From Tenebrio molitor (taxonomy: Eukaryota > Arthropoda > Insecta > Coleoptera > Tenebrionidae): 64,000 bases of DNA. Made by a program: the position numbers and the translations under genes. Positions within the stretch are counted from its first letter, which is position 1. The number at the start of each line of letters is the position of its first letter. The stretch is taken from positions 21,824,001 through 21,888,000 of the forward strand of contig NC_091049.1 in the NCBI RefSeq assembly GCF_963966145.1, read 5' to 3'. Shown here piece after piece: positions 1-9,344 of this stretch. Below the pieces are notes generated by a model. That model was not told the origin of the DNA. It saw nothing but the letters and a program-made list of their open reading frames with translations, and ran no database searches.

Positions 1-256
1 ATTTAAATTTTAAACTTTGTCACTACAACGCACAACGGCAGAAGCATTTTAATTACATTCGCCATAAATCAAGATCATGTCTGTTTTCTCATCGTTCCAA
101 TTTTAATCGTCGTTTTTGTGACAAATAAAATTATTGGAAGCAAAGCCATCATAGATTCATAATTTCACTTTAAAATAATACGGTAGTCACGTTAACTTTG
201 TAAATGGGGCTCTTTATCACTCGCGAAATACCTTCTATTACTAATAAATTACATAC

Positions 257-696
257 TTGGTGCAGTTAGTATTCCATTACCAAATGCCGGTTCAAGCAAT
301 CTGTACAACGACCCTTTGGCAAGACAAAGCTTCATAACATATTCTACATCTGAATCGGAAACTATAATGAATAAATAGGGACCCAGCCATATTTTTCCAA
401 TTGGTCCAGAATTCTCGGCCACTTCCATTGTTTTAGAATAAAATTCTTACAGGAAAAGTTGGTTAGGTAAATATTTTCTAATATTCTCACATTGTTTTAC
501 CATCTGGACCTTTGGCGAATAGATGAATGCTTCCCAAAAATGGTAAAGCAAAAGGCCCTTTTATCTTTGCAGCATGTTAGTACAACTTTCTTCTTTTCCA
601 ACAATAATTAATAATAAACAACACTAACACCACTGATGATAAATGAAACAGAACACTACTGACGTTCAAATTATTTTCCTTCATGACGATATTCAT
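257..696 (-). pseudogene. CYP4-clan P450, exons 1-2, nonsense-mutated, runs off left edge
   Basis: Exon 1 is 501-696 (ATG at 694-696) and exon 2 is 257-445, joined by a 55-bp GT-AG intron. Exon 1 encodes the N-terminal membrane anchor (hydrophobic residues about 14-32) followed by a basic WKRRK stretch. It has the same 196-nt length and phase as the complete copy at 9345-17249. Codon 40, Tyr in the other copies, is TAA here (577-579). Exon 2 is open but 3 nt shorter than its paralogues. Exons 3-8 would lie left of base 1. The stop falls directly after the anchor, so I infer a pseudogene, unless this is an assembly error. Confidence 0.75.
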
Positions 697-1149
697 TTAT
701 TTAAATCAAAGTTCAGAATCTGTTTTACGTGTGATGTCACTGTGAAATGAAATATTTCTTCTGAAATTACCACCGATATACATACAGGGTGACTGACGAA
801 AAACCTTTGATGCTATATCTTGCTTATTTTTTATCCGATTTGAATAAATGGCACATCAAATGAAATAATTTTAAAAACAAAAATATATTGCGTCCAGTTT
901 TTGACAGATGAACATCAGCTTCTTTTTTTCAAATAGCACTGTACATTTTTTTTTTATTCAGTATTGTAGAGATTTGTCTTCTGAATATAAAAATGCAAAG
1001 AACTATACCATTTATTAAACAAAAGTCAAGAAATTAAAGAGTAAATGTACAAAATTTAAAAATCAAGTGACCAAAATAAACAAGAGAGAAGTTTGTTCTA
1101 AATGCTCTAAATGACTAAGTGAGCTCTGAGTATCCATTTGTCAAAACAG
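697..1149. other. Upstream region of the left P450 copy, with MITE end
   Basis: The first ~85 bp match the 5' flank of the other P450 copies. At about 784 homology is replaced by a terminal repeat starting TATACAGGGTGACTGACG, which recurs at 4259-4290. The TATATAA box present upstream of the other three exon 1 copies is broken at this junction. The rest, to about 1150, is AT-rich and I see no coding potential. Confidence 0.5.
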
Positions 1150-1378
1150 TGTTTAGGCAGAATATAGCCTAAGGGAGTGTGTTTCGGCTCAGGGACGCGA
1201 GGGTCGCGGGTTCGATTCCGACCCAGTGCGAAATTAAAAATTAAAAAAAAGGCTATATTCTGTCTCGTGATTCGGAAGCCACGTTAAGCCATTGGTCCCG
1301 GTCTATTGAGTTGGTCATCATGCCCCTCATAGATTTGTAAACCAGTCCTAGACTGTGTAACAAGTTTTATTTTTTATT
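1150..1378 (+). repeat. tRNA-derived SINE-like repeat
   Basis: Bases 1209-1219 read GGTTCGATTCC, an exact RNA polymerase III B box, inside a short T-arm-like stem (GGTCG...CGACC). A recognisable but degraded GGCTCAGG A-box region lies ~20 bp upstream. There is no acceptor stem, so it is not a tRNA gene. An A-rich linker and a body with GAAGCCACGTTAAGCC follow, which I recognise as typical of insect tRNA-derived SINE bodies. The tail runs into the small inverted-repeat element at 1379. Confidence 0.55.
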
Positions 1379-1492
1379 TTATACCGAGCGATCATTTAAA
1401 AAATAAATCGAGCTTGCTTTGGAGCCTATGCTATAGCATGGGTTGCCGTAACACGCCGACTCGATTTATTTTTTAATTGATCGCACCGTATT
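1379..1492. mobile_element. Short MITE (about 114 bp)
   Basis: Near-perfect ~32-bp terminal inverted repeats (left CGAGCGATCATTTAAAAAAT; right, reversed, CGGTGCGATCAATTAAAAAA) lie between TA dinucleotides. There is no coding content. The ends resemble the CGGTGCGATCAACAATT family at 59973-60323. Confidence 0.6.
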
Positions 1493-1619
1493 ATAATGTT
1501 GCTGTGGAAGAAAATTTCCAAAGACGATTTAGCGTTAACCTGTGGTGTGGCATTTTTGGAGATAGAATGGACTAGTGGGTCTTTTATTGATAGCAGTCTC
1601 AATCAAACAGGATAAACGC

Positions 1620-2330
1620 ATTTTAAATTTTTACATTTTAAATTGTTGTATCAGTTCAGAATTGTTCCCTGGGTAATTCTTCTAATAATATTGAGAAAAA
1701 CCCAAAACTTTTGGTATTGTTTTAAAGAGAGTTTAAATCGTTTGAAAATGATATGTCATTCAATCCCTGTTCTCCATAATACCGGGTGACTTTTAAGGAT
1801 TGACATAAATTTAGTGAGTTGGGACTCTCGAATAATTAGTTCACCTAGTCATTTGTGAAAGAGTTGTCTATTGATTCGTTTTCTAGGTTAAGATTTTAGA
1901 AATAAATAATGACATATTTGAATTTGTGAGTCAAGTGTACCAACATAAAATCGTAAATGAGTTGCCAACCGAACAAAAATAATTCCAATCATTAAGTCAC
2001 CCGGTAGTCTGCGAAACAGGGGCCACCTTGCCAAAAAGATGAAGTTGCACTGCTGAATTTATCACTGGCACGTGTGCCTTAGGATATCAAAATTGACCTA
2101 TTTCGGCGTTTGTCATGTAAATCTGTAGTTTTCAAAATAATGCGGGTAAATAATTTACGTTGGGCCACTCGGTATAATGATTTAAGCAGATTCTTAAAAC
2201 AAAAATAAATATTAAAATTTAATTGATTATTCCAGTTTCTTGCATATTTAATTTTTTATTATATTTGTCCTACCAGTCCTTCAACTAGTAAATATAATTA
2301 TGCTAAATACGAAATAATTTTGCAACGAAC
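1620..2330. repeat. Duplicated upstream block, copy 1 (with MITE 1782-2004)
   Basis: This block is part of the P450 duplication unit and recurs upstream of the complete genes (about 17930-18670 and 54900-55380) and alone at 41160-41700. Within it, 1782-2004 is a 223-bp MITE with CCGGGTGACTT ends and a TA duplication. The MITE occupies the same relative position in the other copies, so it inserted before the duplications. Confidence 0.65.
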
Positions 2331-2622
2331 AGTTATTCCCTTCTTGAATATTACTTTATGAAGAAATTTAATGAAACAATCCTCAATCTCTATTACTCTT
2401 ATTTAATTGAATTTATATTATTTGCGTCAACAGAGAACTATGGCTTAAAGTTTGTTTTAGCAGAGCAGCACGGTACATTTTATAATGCTAAAATCATTAT
2501 TATTCTGTTATTAATTTGTTTGTTTTATTGAAGCGACATGTCATTATTTCTCTGAAATTGTAATGAAGCAATTGTAAAATGAATTATTAATAATGCTAAA
2601 GAAAATTATACACGTAATTACA

Positions 2623-3186
2623 TGGTGCCATCAACAATTAAAGTGGGTACAGGTTGCAAAGACACACTTGTCATTTGCAACAGCATTTTTTCAATATGTC
2701 TGAACCAAATAAAGGCACAAAGGGACCAGAAAAACGTAGTTTGGATTGAATATTTTCCATATAAATACTGTTTTAAAGTAATTTCAAATGACTAATGTCA
2801 TAAAAGTGCTGTTGCAAATGACAAGTGTGTCTTTGCTTCCCACTTTACTTAGATAAGGGTCGGATATGAATTTGACAGTTTCGTATTTTTGCTAACTTTA
2901 GCTAATAAACGTCAAACAATTGTCATTATTAGTCAAATTTTAACGAAAAATAGTTTTTACTTCAGAACATAAAAGATTCATCATTGAATCGTAATGATGT
3001 TTTTAATAGTGGATACAGGACATACAGCGCTGTTGCCTGTTTGGTCGAGTTTTGGCAAAAATTTTCAAATTTTAATTGAAAGAGGTAAATGCAACCAAAA
3101 ATACTTCCATGCATTCCAGAGCATCTGTAGAAGTAAGTCCAAAATCTCAAATCCTTCTTCGATCTAAAGAATTGCTGATCGGACGG
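2623..3186. mobile_element. TIR element with nested MITE (2641-2845)
   Basis: The outer ends match the intact 351-bp element at 59973-60323. Just inside its left end it carries a ~205-bp insertion with AAGTGGG...CCCACTT ends and a long inner inverted repeat (TTGCAAAGACACACTTGTCA and its complement). The empty version at 59980 shows the target was TA or TTA. There is no coding sequence. Confidence 0.7.
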
Positions 3187-3265
3187 TATAAATTTAATAA
3201 TTCTAAAATTTTACAATCGATTAATATGACAGCTTAAAAATATTGTTGATACAAAAATCTTGAAA

Positions 3266-3803
3266 TTATTTTTTTCTAGGTTTAAGAGTTACTCCGTAAC
3301 CATCCTTACTAGCAATTACTACATCAATAAGAAGTTTAATACTTTGAACAGATTTGTGTTGAGTTGAAATAATTCGAAAATTTCTTATTATAGTTGATAA
3401 AGATACTTTCATTGACATCATGGCAAATGACATCCCTGAAAAAAAGAAATATTTAAAATATGAAAAATTTTAATGAAACATATTTTACCAATACAAGTTT
3501 TCGGAGGAATGCTAAAGGGCATGAACGAATAATGAGGTATTTTTTCAATTTCTTCTGGCAGAAATCTGTCAGGATCAAATTTTAGTGGATCTGGCCAATG
3601 TATGGGATTCCTATGTATAAAATGTACAGGAATTAATAATTCGCTACCTTGGGGGATGACAATGTCACCTACAACATATTCATTACAGTTCCGCAGTTCA
3701 AGCCGTTGAAAAACTTACATATTTTAATATCTTCCTGAACCTGTCTCAATAGAACAGGTGCTATTGGAAATAATCTCATGGTTTCTTTGATAACACGTTC
3801 CAA
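3266..3803 (-). pseudogene. Orphan 3' fragment of a CYP4-clan P450 (exons 6 end, 7, 8)
   Basis: Exon 8 is 3266-3435 (stop TAA), exon 7 is 3489-3668 and the end of exon 6 is 3719-3803. Exon lengths (170 and 180 nt) and splice phases match the complete copies. The helix-K ETMRLFP motif is present. The haem loop reads FSIPPKTCIG, so the RN before the Cys has become KT. Homology stops abruptly at 3803 in mid-exon 6; exons 1-5 are absent up to the next gene. I infer a truncated duplicate. Confidence 0.85.
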
Positions 3804-4258
3804 GGTATGAGCCAAACTGTGATTTTCATGATAATACGATTGGTCACATTGAGTGTCAACATTTTTTTATGTAACTGAGCCTGCGCCCTAACGAGCGAGA
3901 GTTTATTTCAAATTCGAAAAGGTTTCTCCTGATTTCTCATTAAATTTGTTTTGAAAATGAATTCACGGAAGAAAGGTACCGGAAGTGAAGCGAACATAAC
4001 CTTAACCATGATTTGGTGTCAAATTGTTATACAGCTGGTCCATATGTCCAAATTTTAGGGTGGTACAGTATGGTTTTTTTCTTCATTTTGACACTGACAA
4101 TTGTTTATTAAAAAAATTTCACTATATGTACATTTAATTATTACTTGTTTATTAAATTTTACTACAATTTAATAATATTGATAACCCATTGGAAATTTAC
4201 AGAGGAGAGGAAAGTGATAAATGTTTTATAAAAAGAATAACTGAACATGCCAGAACAA

Positions 4259-4740
4259 TATACAGGGTGACTGACGAAAAACCTTTGACGCTGTATCTTA
4301 CTTATTCTTTATCCGATTTGAATAAATGACACATCAAATGAAATAGTTCGAAAAACACTTCATTATTATTCTATTCGATATTTTTTTCGACATCTATTTT
4401 TTGACAGACGATAGCCAACTTTTTTTTTCAAATTACACTCTATATATTTTTTTACTCGTTCTTATAAAGAATGTTCTTCTGAATATTAGAACATTAAAAT
4501 AAGAAACAAAAAATGTATTTTAATTGAAAAAAATTGAAAATCGAAAATCAAGTAATCAAATTTGTAAACAATACAAAATCTATTCCAGTTGCTCAAAATT
4601 TCCTCAATGCTGTTGCAGACACTGTCGATACTGTAAGAGACGAGTCTCTTATGAATCTAGGAGGCCGTGGCCAAGACGCAAACCAAGGACACAATTAATG
4701 CACCCACTTTGCATTGTATAGTATTTTTTTTTATCTATGC
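4259..4740. repeat. CAGGGTGACTGACG-family repeat, one end visible
   Basis: This starts with TATACAGGGTGACTGACG, as at 784, and the two copies are similar for ~150 bp. I did not find a matching right end. The short open frames inside look accidental. Confidence 0.45.
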
Positions 4741-4742
4741 TA

Positions 4743-4974
4743 CCGGGTGATCAAGAAGGACTGTTTAAGTTGGCAGTACAATTGAGAAAATTTTTTAAAT
4801 TCGGTTATTTATAACACTGCAACTGGATATGTTTTGTTGGTTTATTTGACAAATATCTGATATAGGTATAGCATTAACAACGACAAGCCACCAACAACCG
4901 GAAGTTACTCCTGTTATACGATTTAAAATACGGTCCAGTGTTACCAACTTAAACAGTCCTTCTTGATCACCCCA
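4743..4974. mobile_element. TA-flanked MITE (232 bp)
   Basis: Long inverted ends (GTGATCAAGAAGGACTGTTT and its complement) lie between TA dinucleotides. A shorter sibling lies at 8376-8559. The size and TA target fit a Tc1/mariner-derived MITE. Confidence 0.75.
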
Positions 4975-4979
4975 TAGTA

Positions 4980-6640
4980 CCTATGAGGTACTCCATAGGA
5001 GTACCTCATACACAAAATAAAATATATAGAACGCAAACTCGCTATTAAATTTTTGTTTCTTGAAAAATGCGCCATCTGTTGGCTTGTGGACGGTGCTTCC
5101 TTGGCCTGCTTGATTTTAGAATGTACTATTGCGGCCATCCAAAAGTGAACGTTTTTTTTTTATATTTTCATTAATACTATCAAAAAAAATTCTTTTCATT
5201 AATTTTTTTTTATTTTCAATCTTTTCTTATACATTTCGACTGCATTTACAAATATTTTGTTTTTATACATTAAAGTTCTCGTGTTCTTACCACTTAAAAT
5301 TAACTTTATTCCCTTAACAAAAGTATGTAAATATGGTTAATGTTACTATTTTGTCGACTATTTGAGGTTCAATTTCAAATTTTTGTTCACATTCGAAAGA
5401 AAACTTTTTTATTATCAATATTTACCGTGGTCAGCATCAAGATCGAATATAGTATTGGTAGAAGAGTTGCACATCGCGTTTTCTTCAACAGCATGTCTTA
5501 TAGATTTGTTCTAAGATTGGGATCGGGAATAAGCATATCGGGTGTAGAAATTTCTGGAATCTTTGAAAGTTTGTAATTTGTTTAATATGTGTGATATTTA
5601 CAATTAGGTAGGAGCAAACTAAACAAGTACAGCAGTATTTAGAAGTCTGTTAATTGGTGCCATGCCATAGTCGGATTTTTCACAATGTAATTCACAAACC
5701 GTGTAGATATTATACACTTTCATTGGACTGAGCTCCATCAGATAATAATTATTGTCTTCAGTCAGCTTCAGCTACTCTTTAAAGCGGTTTCCGTATTTCA
5801 TATTTTAATGGATTTGGAAATCTATGGCGCGTAGTGCTAACAGACCTGTAACACTTTTTGATGCTGTAACGCCTTATGGTAAATTCACATTCAACTCAAG
5901 TCAATTGACAACTAAATTTATTGACATTTATAATTTTTTGTAATGTTGTTTTTTAAAAACCGGGTACTTTGACAACAACAACTACAGCGCCCTCTTCCGG
6001 CCTGTGGACGGTACGCACAAGCCAATACGCAAACCAAGGACACAATTAATGCGCCGACTTTGCGTTCTATATATTGTCACCCAAAATGAGTCAGTGACAG
6101 CACCGGGCTCTCAGGGGGTTTTTCGGGGCAAGGGTGTGGGTTCGGATTATGGGCGCCAGGCAACTATTCGGGAGCTGGGATACCTTGTCCAGCTGCCGGG
6201 ACAAGCGCTCTAGTTTTTCAACACGCCGGAAAACAAAAAAATCAAAATTTGTTGGAATTAAATAATGTGGTTTATTCTCACTGCAGTTTCATTGATATAA
6301 TAAATAAATCAGTAAGATTCCGCTGGTTTTGTGCGCTGGTTCGCTGAAACAAAAGTGGTTTTTCTGATAGGTTTCTTTGAAAAAAATGGGAAATTATTGA
6401 ACCAGTTCACATGAAAGATCTTATAATTTAAAACTTATTCTGGTCTTTATGGAAAAGCTTTCCTTTACAGGGACCTTGTAACTTATCCTATGTTTCTGAG
6501 TTGAATAAACTTAAATTAAATACATTCTGTTTTCCGTACCTAATTAAAAAACAAGGTTTTACATTTACTTTTCCCAACTGAAATGCAGTATTCTAACTAA
6601 TGAAATGAAAACTTTAAATGAACTTTAATTCAAGGTAATG
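4980..6640. other. Intergenic AT-rich DNA, no gene recognised
   Basis: I find no supported gene. At about 5985-6215 there is a GC-richer patch whose CAAACCAAGGACACAATTAA segment also occurs near 4679, so part of it is an interspersed repeat. The short open frames have no recognisable motifs. Confidence 0.4.
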
Positions 6641-6642
6641 GG

Positions 6643-7383
6643 CACAGACAATTAAACTATCACTGTCACTGTCAAGTGGGATTACATTTTCGGGGACGCG
6701 CTAAAGTGTCGGTGAGTCCGCGCGTATTTCACGTTAGATGGTAACAGCTATTTTCCGCAGGATCTTAAAGGTTTGGACACACACGAACAAAGGAAGAAGA
6801 TTGGGGAAAAGAAAAGAAGAAGATAACGTTCCGGCAAGTCACGAGAATGAAAGGGAAGCGGAACTAACTTTGCCGTACGGTTACCCGAGCTGTGAAGAAG
6901 AAGAGAGGAATTGAAGGAAAAGGAAAGGAGAAAGAAGAAAAAAGAGAACGATAGAAAGATAGGCCGCAGCTAGACAGCCTAGAGGCGTGAAGCCACCTCA
7001 GCCCTAAATTTAGGGGCCAATGCGTGTTGTTCCAGCTGCCCCGAATGGCTGGCACAGTAACTCAAAATGAAACCGCAAAAGAAAACTCGAAAGTGAACCG
7101 ATAAAAAAAAACTGAAAGCTGAAACGATAAACAGACAAAACTGAAAAATCTCAAAATGAGCGTCCCGAAAAATGTTACAAAAGGAGGGCGCGTCGCGTCG
7201 ACATGTGACGTCGTGCTTTTTCTGCTAGCTCCAGGTGTTTGAGCAGCGATGTGATTTTACCGCGAGCAATAGTAGGATCACTTGGGCCTCCTACACCGGC
7301 CAAAAGAACAGTGGCATTTTGACATGCTACAATATACTTTATTTTATCTATGGAGTACCTTAAGGTCACTAAATCAACACACT
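6643..7383. other. Region starting with a lone hAT/P-like terminal repeat
   Basis: At 6643 the sequence CACAGACAATTAAACTAT matches the terminal repeat of the 8-bp-duplication elements at 12878 and 50174, but I found no partner end. A purine-rich tract follows at about 6780-6960. No gene is recognised. Confidence 0.4.
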
Positions 7384-8306
7384 ATGTGTTAAGGTAGCGC
7401 CATTAGTGATTTTATGTCCGATCGAGCGATTTGTGCCTACTTATGGACTAGTTTTTAGGGAGTAATTCAGTATATTATAGCCCGGGGCAGAAAATTAGCG
7501 CGGAAGCCAACTGCCTTAACCGCATCCACCGAATCCGCCCCGGAACCCGTGTTTCTTCCGGCCGACAATACCCGGACTCCGCGCTGAGCCGAGCTCCCCC
7601 ACCGCCCCAGCCGCGAGTCGCCGGCCGCGCGCAGTCCTACCATGGCGCGGCCGAGGCAACAAAAGTACCGCGCAGAGCCTGCAGAGCTCATTCCGATTCC
7701 GATTCGGATTCTCACTCCGCTTCCAGTCCATCTCCCGAACCAACCTCCGACTCCGACTCCGCTTCCGACCTTGCTGACATCCCGCTCTTTTTCTTCCTGG
7801 CCCGTTCCTTCCCATTGCGAGGGAACCCCGGCCTTCCCGCTTTCTCCCTCCGTCCTGGCCCGTTCCTTCTCGCTGTGAGGGAACCCCGGCCATCCCGCTT
7901 TCCTTCCACCCGTCTCTCTTTCGCCCCGAACAGGAAGAGCCAGCGGCGTCCAGGTCCGACCGGAACAACAGTAAGTACGAGCCGCGCTCCCCTCCGACAC
8001 CTGCCTGGAACACTCCTCCAGGTCACGGACACCGTCTCCGAAGGGTTCCGGCGCCACCAGGTACCAACACCCCCTTTTTGTACATATTGTAAATAAAGGC
8101 CCGCCTGTTGCGACACCTGCTTGTTTTGCTACCCCCTTTCCGCGCCCTGACAGCCGACCCCCGGACACCGTACGCTCCGCGAAGCTACCTCGGCCGTGTG
8201 GCGTCCCACCACAGCCGCAAAAAGGGAATGGCGCTCGAGGCATACCGCGACCGACCCGCCCTGCGTCAAATCCCGTGACGTCACTACCGTAAGTGATCGT
8301 CACAAT
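7384..8306 (+). repeat. GC-rich island, candidate LTR of a retrotransposon
   Basis: The composition is far more GC-rich than its surroundings. It could run from TGTTAAGG (7384) to GTCACA (8306), giving TG...CA ends. An AATAAA signal after TGTACATATTGTA (about 8080-8096) would fit a plus-strand LTR end, and ATTTGGGGCT follows the right end. The flanks show no obvious target duplication. Open frames on both strands here are low-complexity and look like GC-rich shadows. The LTR reading is an inference. Confidence 0.35.
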
Positions 8307-8375
8307 ATTTGGGGCTAAGCTCTCAAAACCAAAAAAATTCGCATACATTGACTTTGCATTCTATATACGATAGTA

Positions 8376-8559
8376 CGGGGTGATCAAGAAAAACTGTTTA
8401 AGTTGGTAACACTGGATCGTATTTGAAATCGTACAACCTATATCAGATATTTGTCAAATAAACCAAAAAAACATATCCAGTTGCAGTGTTATAAATAACC
8501 GAATTAAAAAATGTTCTTAATTGTACTGCCAACTTAAACAATCCTTCTTGACCACCCGG
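8376..8559. mobile_element. TA-flanked MITE (184 bp)
   Basis: A shorter copy of the 4743-4974 family with inverted ends containing GTTTAAGTTGG. Flanked by TA on both sides. Confidence 0.7.
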
Positions 8560-8561
8560 TA

Positions 8562-9105
8562 TATTATTATATTATCTGTGGAGTACCTTCAAGGTTGGTA
8601 GAACTGACTAATTTGTATAATGGGTTGCCTCGTTGAAAATTGCGGGGCGGGGGGGAAGTAACTCGTGACGTAAAATCAACCCAAAAATTTAGGGTGTTCG
8701 AATAGAACCCAAGGTTTATAAGCTCCGTGGGGTTTATTGGGGGGCTTTTTGGGCTTTATTCTAGCGAGGTAATACCTAATGCATGATCGACAGACAGACG
8801 TAAAAGTTTAGTATTCTGTGACGTCACGAGTAACTTTTGCGGAGGGAAAAAATTCAAAACTATTGCTTTAAACCTATTATACAAATTAGTCAGTTCTACC
8901 AACCTTGAGTACCTTCACATGTGGCGCGATCTCGTGGCGGTACTGGAAATTAAAATTTTAAATTTTAAACTGGGTCACTACAACAGTTGTATTATACTCA
9001 CGGGACGCATCGCTCGTTAAACATTCATTTAGCCCGCTCGTATAATAAATAACTTTTAAATTTTACAATCGATAAATATGACTTAACTTAAAAATATTGC
9101 TGATA
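8562..9105. other. AT-rich spacer 3' of the first complete P450 gene
   Basis: It contains a weak inverted repeat: the segment around 8593-8625 (AAGGTTGGTAGAACTGACTA) is found reversed near 8880-8912. This is probably a degenerate TIR element of about 320 bp. No gene seen. Confidence 0.45.
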
Positions 9106-9328
9106 CGGTTGGCTTCAAAAAAAAAACGGGAACTGTCAGAAAAAGTTCTGTCAGATTTTATTAAATTTTTATAGTTTGAAACGGCCTTTTAGAATTTAGG
9201 TTAAAAAACTGCACTTTTGTGTCAGAAATACTACTCTCAAACAAGCACAAATTGACATAAACTGACAAATTAAATTTCCAATTCACATTAGGTCAAATTT
9301 CATTTCCCGTTTTTTTTGAAGCCAACTG
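9106..9328. mobile_element. TA-MITE with proven empty site (223 bp)
   Basis: The ends are CGGTTGGCTTC...GAAGCCAACTG, followed internally by an A-run and CGGGAA. It interrupts the 3' flank of the P450 gene. Paralogous copies at 3248 and 60565 read GCTGATACAAAAATC or similar without the insert, so the TA target duplication is directly demonstrated. A 233-bp relative lies at 50530-50762. Confidence 0.85.
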
Positions 9329-9344
9329 TACAAAAATCTTCAAA

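Noticed and set aside
1195..1230. tRNA gene
   Set aside because: Only the B box and T arm are present; no acceptor stem or clear anticodon arm.
7467..8348. 293-codon minus-strand open frame and overlapping frames on both strands
   Set aside because: GC-rich low-complexity sequence gives few stops in any frame; there is no recognisable domain and the region looks like an LTR.
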